Assembly (NCBI RefSeq): GCF_013317235.1
Contig: NZ_WLCM01000005.1
Location: 29,146 to 93,145, forward strand
Origin: Leisingera sp. ANG59
Lineage (GTDB): Bacteria > Pseudomonadota > Alphaproteobacteria > Rhodobacterales > Rhodobacteraceae
Length of the DNA stretch: 64,000 nt
Direction: 5' to 3'
Below the pieces are notes generated by a model. The model searched no databases. It was not told the DNA's origin and was given only the letters and a program-made list of their open reading frames with translations. The position numbers and the translations under genes are program-made. This document shows, one piece after another, positions 45,590 through 55,155 of this stretch (position 1 is its first letter; each line of letters begins with the position of its first letter).

Positions 45590-46597
45590 TTATCCAGCGT
45601 CCGTCCGGCTGCTGCTTCCAGCTGTTTTGCCGCTCCGCTTCAGGCGGCGCGCGGCCTTGACGAAGGGGATGGAATAGAGCTTCCAGCAGGTGTCCATCTC
45701 CATCGATTTCATGCCCGCAACACCGAATTTCACATCGCGGTTGTCCTCCGGCATTTCATAGGTACCGAAAATCACGTCCCAGACCGGAAACATGAAGGCA
45801 AAGTTCTTGTCGAAATGATCCGGATGGCAGCTGTGGTGCACATGGTGATGGGCGGGCGACGGGAAGACCTTGGACCAGATGCCGGGCCAGCGCAGCCAGA
45901 CGTGGGAATGGCGCAGGTTGTAGGCCAGGATGTTGAAGACAAACATCAGGATAGGCACGCCCAGAATGCTGGGGACGCTCGGCACCACCGCGGCATACTG
46001 GTAAACACCGCCGGCAACCGCCCCGTAGCCCGCCCCGATCAGCAGCAGATAGAAGAAATTGTCCACCGGGTGCTCGCGGTAGTTGGACAGCGGATGCATC
46101 ACCTCGGCGCTGTGATGCACCTTGTGGAATTCCCACAGGATCGGCACCTTGTGCTGCAGGTAGTGCACGGTATAGCCGATCAGATCGAGGACGATTGTAC
46201 TGACCAGCATGTAGCCGATCACGATGCCCCAGCCCGCGGCGCCCTCGGCAGTGACGGGCAGAGAGGTGATCGCATGGCCGGTGATCCAGCGGAACACCAG
46301 GGCTGCGGTACCGGCAAAGAGACCCAGCAACAGGAAATGCGCCAGCAGCTTGTGAAAGAAGAAATAACGCACGTCGAGCCAGGCTGAAGGGTGCGACCAC
46401 ACCGACTTGGGAAACAGGAACGCCAGGAAGGAACCCTCTCCGGCGTTTCGGCTCTGCTTGCGCTGGAACAGGTAGACCCCATAGGCCGCCAGAACGGAGG
46501 TCGCGATATAGACGTAGAAAACGCGCTGCCCTGGGTCGAGAAAATACAAGAGAACATCTCTGGCATAGGCCAGATAGGAAGCCAGGAAATCGCTCAT
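45590..46597 (-). CDS. Fatty acid hydroxylase/sterol desaturase family membrane protein
   Basis: The 335-residue membrane protein carries the three-histidine-box pattern of the diiron hydroxylase superfamily: HYLQH, HKVHHSAEVMH and PAHHHVHHSCHPDH, after about four hydrophobic segments. It likely hydroxylates or desaturates a lipid at the membrane. The start at 46597 fits a short cytoplasmic N-terminus (MSDFLASYLAYARDVLLYF). No partner redox gene is adjacent. A second member of the superfamily lies at 58.6 kb. Confidence 0.87.
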   Translation of the reverse strand: MSDFLASYLAYARDVLLYFLDPGQRVFYVYIATSVLAAYGVYLFQRKQSRNAGEGSFLAFLFPKSVWSHPSAWLDVRYFFFHKLLAHFLLLGLFAGTAALVFRWITGHAITSLPVTAEGAAGWGIVIGYMLVSTIVLDLIGYTVHYLQHKVPILWEFHKVHHSAEVMHPLSNYREHPVDNFFYLLLIGAGYGAVAGGVYQYAAVVPSVPSILGVPILMFVFNILAYNLRHSHVWLRWPGIWSKVFPSPAHHHVHHSCHPDHFDKNFAFMFPVWDVIFGTYEMPEDNRDVKFGVAGMKSMEMDTCWKLYSIPFVKAARRLKRSGKTAGSSSRTDAG

Positions 46598-46772
46598 CGT
46601 CTTTCTGCCCGCTCGTTTTCTGCCCGCTGTTGGTTCTTGTTGCGCGCGTCTGGCAAGCCCTGCAGCCGCGCATTCTTGCCGCAAGGCTAGCCTGTTTCGG
46701 CCATACCGTCACCCCGGCAAATCAGCGCCAAGGCCTCCGGCACACGGGCAGACCGGCCATCAGGCCGGCAGA

Positions 46773-47522
46773 TCAGGCCTGAACGACCGCCTGGTCCGGA
46801 TCGAACCCGGCTTCGCGCATCAATGCGTCTGAGCGGCTCTCGACCCGCTCTTCCAGCTTTGCCATGAAATCGTCGCGGGCGATCCCCGGCTGCATGGGTT
46901 CAAGGAATTCCACCACCGCCAGCCCCGGCTTGCGGTAGATGCCGGTGCGGGGCCAGAACACACCGACATTGGTGGCGGCCGGCACGCAGGGCTGCTTCAA
47001 CCCTTCGTACAAAACCGCGGTGCCGATCTTGTAGGGTTTCCTGGCGCCGGGGGCGACACGGGTGCCTTGCGAATAGATGATAAGCTGGCCCGGCTCCGCG
47101 CATTCCTTGGCGACATCCTTGACCATCTTGGCAATTGCCGCGCCGCGTTTGCCGCGGTTCACCGGCACGCAGCCCAGCCGCTTGGCATAGACGCCGATGA
47201 CGGGCGTCCACATCAACTCGCGCTTCATGATGAACCGGGCCGAAGGCACCGCGTTGAAAATAATCATGATGTCCAGAAAGCTCTGGTGCTTGGCGGCGAT
47301 GATCACCTCGCCCGTGGGCACCTGGCCGCGCACCTCGGTGCGGATGCCGACCATCCAGCTCGCGGTCCACAGCGCCCAGCGGGCAAAGCTCTTGCAGGCA
47401 ACGCGCGCGCCTTTGGGAGACGCCATTGCCCAGGGCGCAAACAGGATGCCCAGCACCAGCATCGCCAGATACATCTGCGTGATGAACACAAACGAACGCA
47501 GCCATTGGACAGGATTTTTCAC
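46773..47522 (-). CDS. plsC: 1-acyl-sn-glycerol-3-phosphate acyltransferase
   Basis: The 249-residue protein has an N-terminal membrane helix (SFVFITQMYLAMLVLGILFAP), the HX4D box in AAKHQSFLDIMIIFN near residue 76, and KRLGCVPVNRGKRGAAI and IYSQGTRVAPGARK as later acyltransferase blocks. It acylates lysophosphatidate to phosphatidate in the inner membrane. It overlaps the ftsX stop (ATGA at 47519-47522), so it is expressed with ftsEX. Confidence 0.88.
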   Translation of the reverse strand: MKNPVQWLRSFVFITQMYLAMLVLGILFAPWAMASPKGARVACKSFARWALWTASWMVGIRTEVRGQVPTGEVIIAAKHQSFLDIMIIFNAVPSARFIMKRELMWTPVIGVYAKRLGCVPVNRGKRGAAIAKMVKDVAKECAEPGQLIIYSQGTRVAPGARKPYKIGTAVLYEGLKQPCVPAATNVGVFWPRTGIYRKPGLAVVEFLEPMQPGIARDDFMAKLEERVESRSDALMREAGFDPDQAVVQA

Positions 47523-48418
47523 GACAGTTCCCCCAGACGTTTGGTGGCCGCACGGGTGGTGGCGGCAAAGGCCACCAGCGCCCCCAGCGGCGGGATCAGA
47601 AGCGGCACCAGCCAGCCGAAACCCTGGAAGCCAAGGCCGGTGAGGAAGCCGCCCTCAGCGGAGGCCTCCGGCATCAGCCAGACCCCGGCCATGCCCAGCA
47701 CCACGCCCGCCGCGGCGCCGGTCAGCGCCCGCAGGGTGAAGCGGCGGATGAAGGCCTGGGCGATATAGCTGTCCAGCGCGCCGACCAGCCGCAGCACCTC
47801 GATCACCTGGGCGTTGGCCGCCAGCGCCGCATTGGCAGCCAGGGTGATCATCGCCGCGGTGGCGCCGCCGATCAGCAGGATCGACACCCAGGCCAGGCGG
47901 CGCAGCGCCTGTGCGGCATCCACCAGCGGCGCCCGCCAGCGGGTGTGGTCGTCCAGCACCGCGCCCGGCACCTCGGCCTGCAGCCGCAGCCGCAACCCCT
48001 GGGCGTCATACCCTGTATCATCGCCCGTTACCTCAATCAGCTGCGGCAGCGGCAGATCGCCCACCGGCACGCCGGCGCCGAACCAGGGCGCAAGCAGCGC
48101 CGCCTGCTCCTCGCCGGTCAGGGCGCGGGCGGTGGCGACGCCGGGGGTCTGGCGCAGGATCTCCAGCGCCGCCTCGGTCTGGGCGGCGCGCTGCGCTTCA
48201 GGAGCGTTAATGCGCAGGGTGGCCGCGCGGGCCAGCTCCTCGGCCCACTGGTCCGCCAGCCGCCCCGACGCCATCGACAGCGCCAGAGCAAAGACCGTCA
48301 GGAACGCCATGGCCCCAGACACAAACAGGGTCAGCTGGGCGGTGAAGCCGCTCGGCGGCACCACCCGGTCGGCCTGGGCATCGCCCAGGATCAGCTTGCG
48401 CAGCCTGCCCTCGCTCAT
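47519..48418 (-). CDS. ftsX: Cell division ABC transporter permease FtsX
   Basis: The 299-residue protein has an N-terminal cytoplasmic leader, a first helix (LTLFVSGAMAFLTVFALALS), a periplasmic domain that in other bacteria contacts cell-wall hydrolase activators, and three helices ending GFGWLVPLLIPPLGALVAFA. FtsX partners FtsE to signal septal hydrolases; it does not transport in the usual sense. Its start overlaps the ftsE stop by four bases (ATGA). Confidence 0.9.
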   Translation of the reverse strand: MSEGRLRKLILGDAQADRVVPPSGFTAQLTLFVSGAMAFLTVFALALSMASGRLADQWAEELARAATLRINAPEAQRAAQTEAALEILRQTPGVATARALTGEEQAALLAPWFGAGVPVGDLPLPQLIEVTGDDTGYDAQGLRLRLQAEVPGAVLDDHTRWRAPLVDAAQALRRLAWVSILLIGGATAAMITLAANAALAANAQVIEVLRLVGALDSYIAQAFIRRFTLRALTGAAAGVVLGMAGVWLMPEASAEGGFLTGLGFQGFGWLVPLLIPPLGALVAFAATTRAATKRLGELS

Positions 48419-49092
48419 AGGTCTGCCCCCGCCAGCTGCAATTGCCGGTTGGAAATCCGCAGCACCCGCGCCTGCACCTGGTTCTTGGCGGCGCGGATCA
48501 GCGACAGGTCATGGGTGGCGACCAGGATGGTCTTTCCCATCCGGTTCAGTTCCACCAGGAGCTGCAGCAGCCGCTGCGACATCTCCCAGTCGACATTGCC
48601 GGTCGGCTCATCGGCGATGATAACATCCGGCGACAGGATCACCGAACGCGCCAGCGCCGCCCGCTGGCGCTCGCCGCCCGACAGCTCCGGCGGCAGCGCA
48701 TGGGCGCGCTCGCTGAGGCCGACCCAGTTCAGCAGTTCCTTCAGGTTGGCTTCCTCGTGGCTCAGCTCGCGCCCCGCGACCAGCAGCGGCAGCGCAATGT
48801 TCTCGATCACCGGCAGGTGGTCCAGGAACCGGCAGTCCTGATGCACGACACCGACCCGGCGGCGCAGATAGGCCATCTGGTCGCGGTCCAGTCCGTGCAC
48901 ATCCATGTTGAAGGCGCGCACCCGGCCCGCAGTCGGGTTCAAGGCTCCGTAGCAAAGCTTCAGCAGCGTGGTCTTGCCCGCCCCCGACGGGCCGGTCAGG
49001 AAATGGAACGAGCCCGGCGCCAGCTGCACCGACACCGCGTTCAGCAGCTCGCCGCCGCCGTAGTTGTAGCCCACATTTTCCAGCTCGATCAC
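48415..49092 (-). CDS. ftsE: Cell division ATP-binding protein FtsE
   Basis: The 225-residue ATPase has Walker A GPSGAGKTT (residues 34-42), the signature LSGGERQRAALARSV near residue 138, Walker B VIIADEPTGNVD, and the FtsE-type start MIELENVGYNYGGGELLNAV. It powers FtsX. The promoter region, 49093-49297, is shared with a divergent zinc-ribbon protein gene. Confidence 0.93.
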   Translation of the reverse strand: MIELENVGYNYGGGELLNAVSVQLAPGSFHFLTGPSGAGKTTLLKLCYGALNPTAGRVRAFNMDVHGLDRDQMAYLRRRVGVVHQDCRFLDHLPVIENIALPLLVAGRELSHEEANLKELLNWVGLSERAHALPPELSGGERQRAALARSVILSPDVIIADEPTGNVDWEMSQRLLQLLVELNRMGKTILVATHDLSLIRAAKNQVQARVLRISNRQLQLAGADL

Positions 49093-49297
49093 TGCTGCCC
49101 CCTGAACGCGCCTGCTGTTTGCGCCCGGCTGTTTTGCCCCATGGGGCCGGCAGTTTCAATGGGGGCTCTGTTGCCGGGAAACCCGCGTGCGGGGCGTTGC
49201 CGCAATTGCCACTTCCACCACCTGTGGGGGATGCCTATAATCCTTGGAAAACAATCTGCCGCCTGCGGGGCGGCGGGATGGTGCCGAGGAGAGCATG

Positions 49298-50359
49298 ATG
49301 CGCCTGACCTGCCCGAATTGCGCAGCCCAATACGAAGTGCCCGAGGATGTGATCCCGCCTGAGGGGCGCGATGTGCAGTGCTCCAACTGCGGCCAGACCT
49401 GGTTCCAGGCAGCCGCAGGCGCCGCTGAAGCCGCGCCAGAGGACGCGCTGGAAAACATCGGGATCGAGGAAGCCTTTGCCCGCGCGGCTGAAGCCGAGGC
49501 AAAGGAGAAGGCGGAGCGGGAGCAGGCAGCAAAAGCCGCACGGGAAGCCGAAGCGAAAGAGAAAACCGAACGGGAAAGAGCGGCGCAAGCCAAGCGCGAA
49601 GCCGGGCAGCAGCCGGAAGCCGCCTCGGACCCGGAGCCCGAGGACAGCACGCAAGAAGCCGCGCTGGAACCGGCGGATGAGGCAGAATCCGCCGCAGACG
49701 TACCGCAGGACCGTCCCGGCGGGGACGCGGATGACCACACCGGCGGCCATGACGAGGATGAGGGCGAGGATGAGGGCGAGGGCGAGAGCGTTCACGCCGA
49801 AGAAGCACCGCAGCCGCAGCGCGGGCGCACGCTGGATCCGGAAATGTCCGATATCCTGCGCGAGGAAGCCGCGCGCGAGGCCGAGCTGCGCAAGGCAGAA
49901 GCCCAGAGCCTGGAAACCCAGCCCGATCTGGGGCTGGAGGACCCTGCACCCGCGGAGGATGATGAAGCCGCCCGCCGCAGCCGCCAGGCCCGCGACCGGA
50001 TGGCGCGGATGCGCGGCGAGGATCCGCGCCAGCTGGCCGCCGCCGAAAGCGGCTCGCGCAAGGAGCTGCTGCCGGACATCGAGGAAATCAACTCCACACT
50101 GCGCTCTGCCGGCAGCTCGGCACCCGCGCCGCAGGCGGATCCGGAGGAGCTGCCGGTGCGGCGCAAGAGCAGCTTTGCCCGCGGCTTTGCCTTTTCGGTG
50201 ATTGCGGCGCTGATCCTGGTGATGGTCTATGACAAGGCACCGCTGATTGCCGAAAAGCTACCGCAGGCGGACCCGGCGCTCAGCAGTTATGTGGACTGGG
50301 TCGATCAGGCGCGGCTGTGGCTGGACAGCCAGGTGAAGTCCGTCACCGCCACCCAATAA
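49298..50359 (+). CDS. MJ0042-type zinc-ribbon protein with acidic linker and one membrane helix
   Basis: The 353-residue protein begins with a zinc finger (CPNC at Cys5/Cys8 and CSNCGQTWF with Cys28/Cys31). A long charged, Ala/Glu-rich stretch follows, with repeated EAKEK-type blocks and a DEDEGEDEGEGES run around residue 155. A C-terminal membrane helix, FSVIAALILVMVYDKAPLI, lies near residue 300. A start at 49298 has GAGGAG six bases upstream; ATG 49295 is possible. It is often found beside ftsEX in alphaproteobacteria, and a role in envelope or division regulation is an inference. Confidence 0.82.
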   Translation: MRLTCPNCAAQYEVPEDVIPPEGRDVQCSNCGQTWFQAAAGAAEAAPEDALENIGIEEAFARAAEAEAKEKAEREQAAKAAREAEAKEKTERERAAQAKREAGQQPEAASDPEPEDSTQEAALEPADEAESAADVPQDRPGGDADDHTGGHDEDEGEDEGEGESVHAEEAPQPQRGRTLDPEMSDILREEAAREAELRKAEAQSLETQPDLGLEDPAPAEDDEAARRSRQARDRMARMRGEDPRQLAAAESGSRKELLPDIEEINSTLRSAGSSAPAPQADPEELPVRRKSSFARGFAFSVIAALILVMVYDKAPLIAEKLPQADPALSSYVDWVDQARLWLDSQVKSVTATQ

Positions 50360-50430
50360 GACAGCTCATCTAAGTATCCTGAACGTCGGCTTTGCCGGCA
50401 GCCCCCTGTCAGCCCCCTGTGCTGCCGGGG

Positions 50431-53058
50431 TCAGAACCGGTCCAGCAGCCGCTGAAGATAGCTGCGCTCGCGGTCGCTGCGTTCGCGCTCTCCGGCCCGG
50501 CGGCGGATGTCCTCCAGCAGATCCCAGGCGCGGCGGTAGGCCGTGCCTTCGCCCACCTTGCCGCCGTCATTGATACTGCCGTTGTTGCGGCCCAGCGGGT
50601 CCAGCCGGTCCCCCTGCGCGGTGGCAGAGGGCTGCTGCCCGTTCTGCTGCCCCGGCTGCTGCTGTTGCGCCAGCGCCTCGCCCAGGCTGCGCATGCCTTC
50701 GCGCAGCGCCTCCATGGCGTCCGACTGGCGGTCGATCGCCTCGGCATTGTCGCCACCGCGCAGCGCCTCCTCGGCGCCCTCCATTGCGCGGCCCGCGCGG
50801 TCCAGCGCCTCGCGCGCGGCGTCGCCGGCCTCACCGCCCAGATAGGGCAATCCTTCACGCTGCCGCTGCAGCTGCTGGCGCAGCGCCTGCTGCCGGTCGG
50901 CCAGCGAGCCGCCCTGTCCCGGCTCTTCGCGCCCGTTGCCGCCCTGGCCGTCCGGGTTGCGGCTCTCGGCGCCTTCGCCGCCCTCACCATCACCGCGGTC
51001 GCCGCCCTGACCGCCCTGATGGCTCTGGCCGCGGCCCAAGCCGCCGTCGCGGCCCTCATTGCCCTGGCTTTCGCCGCTTCGGGCGCCGGGGTTGAACTGC
51101 TCCTGCAGATCGCGGAAAGCCTGATCCGACAGCCCCTGCTGCTCGCGCAGGGTTTCGGCCAGCCCCTCCATCGCCTCGCGGCCTTCGTTGCCCTGGCCCT
51201 GCCCCTGCTGCGAGCGGGTCATCCGCATGTTTTCCATCATCTCCTGGAACTCGCGCAGCGCCTGTTCGGCCTCGGCCATGCGGCCCTGCTCCATCAGCTC
51301 CTGGATGCGGTCCATCATTGCCTGCAGGTCGTCCTGGCTGAGCGTCATCATGTCCTCGGGCATATCACCCGGATTCATCAACTCGCCGTTTGCCTCTGCC
51401 TGACGGCTGAGCTGGCGCATGTAGTCCTGAGTGGCCTCGCGCAGTTCCTGCATCAGCCGGGCAATCTCCTGGTCGCTGGCACCGTCGCGCATCGCCTGGC
51501 TCAGCCGCTCCTGCGCCCGCTGCATCCGCTCCAGCGCGTCGCCCACGTCGCCCTCTTCCAGCTGGATTGCCAGATCCCACAGCGCGGCGGCGATCTCCTC
51601 CTGCTGCGGCTCAGAGATCGTACCGGCAACGGTGTAGCTCTCCAGCCGCCGCAGAATGGTGCGCAGCCGCAGGTAATCGCCGTAGTCGCGGAACAGCCCC
51701 TCCGGGCGGTGCGTCAGGGTGCGGATCACCTGCGCCGCCCGCACCGCGTTGGCGCGCGCCCACAACAGGTCGCGGCGCTGTTCGATCACAGCCGCGGCCA
51801 GCGGATCAAAGAAACGGCGGGTCAGCAATTCAGCGCCATATCCCGCGGCGGCAGACGACTGGCCTGCCTCATCCACTGCCGAGAAGGTGAAGACCACCGG
51901 CAGGTTGGCCCAGGGGTGCTGGGCAAAATCCTCGACCAGCTTTTCGGTAAAATCCTTGCGCGAGCCGGACAAGGGCAGCGGCAGATCCAGCACAATCGCC
52001 TCCCGCGGGTCAGGCTCCGCGGCCAGCCCGTGCTGCCGCTCGACCGCCGCCAGGTCCAGCGCGATGCGCACCTGGCCTGCCGCCACGCCGTAGTCATCCT
52101 GCGCCGCAAATCCCAGGGTGGTGTAGCCGTCGTTTTCCAGCTCCGGCTCACCCGCGACAGCCACCATGGGAGGGTTGTCCGGGATCACTTCCACCTGCCA
52201 GCTGCGCCCGCCATCGCCCTCGATGGCAAAGCTGCCGCTGCGGGTGACGTCGAATTCCATGGCGGTCTGCGGGGTGTCCGCATCGCCGCCCTGCTGCCCG
52301 GTGACGGTCTCGGCCAGTTCCAGCGCGCCCACCTCTCCGTAGAAACGCAGGGTCACGCGGCTGCCCTCCGGCAGTTTTAGCAGGCCGGCGTCCTGGTCAT
52401 TCAGATAGAGCACCGGCAGGCGGGTGTAGGCGGGCGGTTCCGCCCAGCCTTCCCAGGCCGGGCCGTTCAGTGCCGCGCTGCCGCCTGCCCCCAGGTCCCT
52501 GACCGTGGCCAGCTGCCATATCGAGCCGAACAGAACCGCCACTGCCAGCATGAGCCCCGCCATATAGCGCAGGCCGTAGGGATCGGAAGATGCAATGTTC
52601 AGATCGGGCGCGGGCGCCTTTGCCTCGGCAGCCGCCGCAGCCATCCGGCGCTGGTGTGCCTGCCACAGCGCGGCTGAGGCGGCATCTTCTGCGCCGATGG
52701 CCTGGGTATCCAGCAGGGCAGAAACCGGGCGGCCCGGCAAGGTTTGGTCCAATCGTTCCAGCGCTGCGGCCCTGCTGGGCCAGCGGAAACGCCAGAGCCC
52801 CCAGCCCAGCGCCGCGGTGGCAGCCATCAGCACTGCCATCGCGCCGGTCCAGACCAGCCGCTCCGGCAGCATCTGGTGCAGTCCCAGCATCAGCGCCGCC
52901 AGCGCCGCCATCAGCACCGAGGCCAGCGGCCAGAAGCTGCGCAAGGCACGTTCCGCCACCAGCCCGGCCTGCGTCAGGCGCAGGGGCCAGCGCACCTGTT
53001 TCAGGACCGGATCGGCCTGCTGGCCGGCCCGGCGGTCAGTTCGGCGAAGAAAGGGCAT
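50431..53058 (-). CDS. TIGR02302-type large membrane-anchored protein
   Basis: The 875-residue protein has three N-terminal hydrophobic segments (FWPLASVLMAALAALMLGL; AMAVLMAATAALGWGLW; YMAGLMLAVAVLFGSIWQL), a long beta-rich periplasmic part, and a glutamine/glycine-rich, low-complexity C-terminal half from about residue 555 with many MQELREA- and QGQGN-like repeats. This is the TIGR02302 layout, which is of unknown function in alphaproteobacteria. It begins 48 bases after the lysA stop on the same strand, and I infer co-transcription. Some members sit beside lysA or argH in this group. Confidence 0.85.
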   Translation of the reverse strand: MPFLRRTDRRAGQQADPVLKQVRWPLRLTQAGLVAERALRSFWPLASVLMAALAALMLGLHQMLPERLVWTGAMAVLMAATAALGWGLWRFRWPSRAAALERLDQTLPGRPVSALLDTQAIGAEDAASAALWQAHQRRMAAAAAEAKAPAPDLNIASSDPYGLRYMAGLMLAVAVLFGSIWQLATVRDLGAGGSAALNGPAWEGWAEPPAYTRLPVLYLNDQDAGLLKLPEGSRVTLRFYGEVGALELAETVTGQQGGDADTPQTAMEFDVTRSGSFAIEGDGGRSWQVEVIPDNPPMVAVAGEPELENDGYTTLGFAAQDDYGVAAGQVRIALDLAAVERQHGLAAEPDPREAIVLDLPLPLSGSRKDFTEKLVEDFAQHPWANLPVVFTFSAVDEAGQSSAAAGYGAELLTRRFFDPLAAAVIEQRRDLLWARANAVRAAQVIRTLTHRPEGLFRDYGDYLRLRTILRRLESYTVAGTISEPQQEEIAAALWDLAIQLEEGDVGDALERMQRAQERLSQAMRDGASDQEIARLMQELREATQDYMRQLSRQAEANGELMNPGDMPEDMMTLSQDDLQAMMDRIQELMEQGRMAEAEQALREFQEMMENMRMTRSQQGQGQGNEGREAMEGLAETLREQQGLSDQAFRDLQEQFNPGARSGESQGNEGRDGGLGRGQSHQGGQGGDRGDGEGGEGAESRNPDGQGGNGREEPGQGGSLADRQQALRQQLQRQREGLPYLGGEAGDAAREALDRAGRAMEGAEEALRGGDNAEAIDRQSDAMEALREGMRSLGEALAQQQQPGQQNGQQPSATAQGDRLDPLGRNNGSINDGGKVGEGTAYRRAWDLLEDIRRRAGERERSDRERSYLQRLLDRF

Positions 53059-53106
53059 TCGGGCCTCATGATCTGATGGCCCGCGCCGGATCGCGCCCGG
53101 ATCGCT

Positions 53107-54372
53107 TCAGAGCCACTCCGGGATGGTATCGCGGTTTATCATCTCTTCATAGTCCGGCCGCCGGCGAATAACCGCGAATTGATCCCCGTGCACAAGCACT
53201 TCGGGGATCAGCGGGCGCGAATTGTACTCGCTCGCCATCACTGCGCCATAGGCGCCGGCGCTGCGGAAGGAGACCAGATCGCCCGCTGCCAAGGGCGGCA
53301 GGTCGCGCTGCTTGGCAAAGGTATCGCCGGTCTCGCAGACCGGGCCGACGATGTCATAGGGCTGGCTTTCCACACCTGCTGCGGCTTCCTCGACCGGGAT
53401 GATGTCGTGATGCGCCTCATACATCGCCGGGCGGATCAGGTCGTTCATCGCCGCATCCAGGATCAGGAAATCGCGCCCCTCGCCTGATTTCACATAGATC
53501 ACTTTCGACACCAGCTGGCCCGCATTGCCCGCGATCAGCCGGCCCGGCTCAATCTCGATCTCGCAGCCCAGGTGGCCCAGGGTCTCCTTGACCATCTGGC
53601 CGTATTCCACCGGCAGGGGCGGCGCAGTGTTGGAGCGTTCGTAGGGGATGCCGAGACCGCCGCCCAGGTCCAGGCGGCGGATATCATGGCCATCGGCGCG
53701 CAGGGTTTCGGTCAGCTCTGCCACCTTCTGATAGGCCAGCCGGAACGGCTCCAGGTCGGTCAGCTGCGAGCCGATATGGACGTCGATCCCCACCACCTCC
53801 AGCCCCGGCAGCGCAGCGGCGCGGGCATAGACCTCGCGGGCGCGGGCAATCGGGATGCCGAACTTGTTCTCGGATTTGCCGGTGGCGATCTTGGCATGGG
53901 TCTTGGCGTCGACATCCGGGTTCACCCGGATGGTGATCGGGGCCTTGGTGCCCAGTTCCTGCGCCACGGCGCTGATCACCTCCATCTCCGGTTCGGATTC
54001 CACGTTGAACTGGCGGATTCCGCCGGTGAGCGCCACGCGGATTTCCTCTGCCGTCTTGCCGACGCCGGAAAACACGATCCTGTCGCCCGGCACGCCCGCC
54101 GCCCTGGCGCGCAGGTATTCGCCCTGGCTGACCACATCCATGCCCGCGCCGGCCTGCGCCAGGGTCTTCAGGATCGCCTGGTTGGAGGCGGCCTTCATCG
54201 CAAAGCAGACCAGATGCTCGGTGCCCTCCAGCGCCTCGTCGAACAGGCGGAAATGACGCAGCAGCGTGGCAGTGGAATAGACATAGAACGGAGTGCCCAC
54301 CGCCGCGGCGATCTCGGAGATGGGAACGTCTTCGGCGAAAAGCGCGCCGTCGCGGTAGAGAAAATGGTCCAT
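53107..54372 (-). CDS. lysA: Diaminopimelate decarboxylase
   Basis: The 421-residue fold-type III PLP enzyme has the Schiff-base lysine at Lys60 in VCFAMKAASNQAIL, the RVNPDVDAKTHAKIATGK phosphate-binding segment, the GSQLTDLEPF loop, and the active-site cysteine in GPVCETGDTFAKQRDL. It turns meso-diaminopimelate into lysine. It starts downstream of the small lipoproteins and argH, with a 538-base gap, and is followed by the TIGR02302 gene. Confidence 0.97.
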   Translation of the reverse strand: MDHFLYRDGALFAEDVPISEIAAAVGTPFYVYSTATLLRHFRLFDEALEGTEHLVCFAMKAASNQAILKTLAQAGAGMDVVSQGEYLRARAAGVPGDRIVFSGVGKTAEEIRVALTGGIRQFNVESEPEMEVISAVAQELGTKAPITIRVNPDVDAKTHAKIATGKSENKFGIPIARAREVYARAAALPGLEVVGIDVHIGSQLTDLEPFRLAYQKVAELTETLRADGHDIRRLDLGGGLGIPYERSNTAPPLPVEYGQMVKETLGHLGCEIEIEPGRLIAGNAGQLVSKVIYVKSGEGRDFLILDAAMNDLIRPAMYEAHHDIIPVEEAAAGVESQPYDIVGPVCETGDTFAKQRDLPPLAAGDLVSFRSAGAYGAVMASEYNSRPLIPEVLVHGDQFAVIRRRPDYEEMINRDTIPEWL

Positions 54373-54910
54373 GCCCCGCGTTTAGGGCAAAAGGGGCAGA
54401 TGGATCAAATGATTCCGCCCGCAGCCCCTGCCGGAAGCAAAGGCGCTCTCCCGCCCGCCGCAAACGCATCAAGGATGCGGTCGCGCCGGTTGGGTCCGGC
54501 GCCTCGCTGGCGCGCGGCGGGTCTTGAGTATTTGGGCAAAGAAGAAGCCCCCGTCTCTACTTCTTTGCAAAAATACTCACTGCGCAATGGCAGCGGCAAA
54601 GGCGATGCCCGGGGTGTTGCGCTTCATGCGTACGCCGCCGTCACAGCATCTTAAGCCCCATATGACAGGATGCTTGCTGATCGCGGTCACTCGCCGGGCC
54701 TGACACCCCCGGCACCCAGGAACAGGGCCCTTTGGCAAGGGCGCGCAGAGACAACGTTCAGCGTGCGGGAGGAACCTCCCGTCCCGCCTCCGCCCCTTGG
54801 CGGCGCCGCCCCCCCTTACCGCTGATAGACAGCATATCAGGTACGGAACACACCAAAGCAGACGGCAACCGGACGGGAGACAAGCCCGCTCCGGCCATCT
54901 CGCGTGTCTG
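54373..54910. other. Gene-poor stretch with facing dispersed repeats
   Basis: No convincing gene was seen in this 538-base gap. It contains two facing GAGTATTT...AGAAG elements (54526-54578) and a GC hairpin, CGGGAG-GAAC-CTCCCG (54767-54782 region). The rest is GC-rich filler and AT-richer sequence near 54820-54900. Confidence 0.5.
54526..54578. repeat. Facing pair of GAGTATTT dispersed elements
   Basis: The arm at 54526-54547 (GAGTATTTGGGCAAAGAAGA, then AG) and its partner at 54557-54578 (reverse: GAGTATTTTTGCAAAGAAGT, then AG) are complementary at all but three positions, with 9 bases between. The pair could form a long hairpin downstream of the small-lipoprotein genes. It is the same motif as at 11497 and 43223. 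Confidence 0.65.
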
Positions 54911-55063
54911 CTAGAATGTGGTGGACACCCCAACCCGGCCATAACCGGAAACCTTGACCCCGGTTGCGGCGGGTTCGGTTTTTTGCGGCGGGCTGGACGC
55001 CGGGGCGCCGGTGTCGCAGGCGGCCAGGCCAAGAAGAGCCAGAACGGCAAGAACTGCTTTCAT
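54911..55063 (-). CDS. Small lipoprotein, 50 residues (entericidin/LptM-like size)
   Basis: The frame encodes MKAVLAVLALLGLAACDTGA, a lipoprotein signal with the likely lipidated Cys16 in LAAC, followed by a Pro/Thr-rich stretch and ending YGRVGVSTTF. It reads cleanly with no internal stop. Its position between argH and lysA, with a terminator-like hairpin between it and the upstream lipoprotein, suggests separate transcription. The ribosome site CAGGGAT is modest. No function is known to me; the mature peptide is only about 34 residues. Confidence 0.75.
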   Translation of the reverse strand: MKAVLAVLALLGLAACDTGAPASSPPQKTEPAATGVKVSGYGRVGVSTTF

Positions 55064-55083
55064 CGCAATATCCCTGAAATCAA

Positions 55084-55114
55084 AAGCCGCCCCGGCATTG
55101 CGACGGGGCGGCTT
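55084..55114 (-). terminator. Hairpin between the two small lipoproteins
   Basis: AAGCCGCCCCG and CGGGGCGGCTT (55084-55094 and 55104-55114) form an 11-bp stem. On the minus strand TTTG follows, 42 bases downstream of the 58-residue lipoprotein gene. Confidence 0.7.
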
Positions 55115-55155
55115 CGAAATGGTTGTTCAGCAAGGCCGCATCAAGGGCCAGGGGG

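Noticed and set aside
50392-52380. Long plus-strand frame opposite the TIGR02302 gene
   Set aside because: The minus strand gives the known layout with membrane helices; this frame is a mirror of its low-complexity part.
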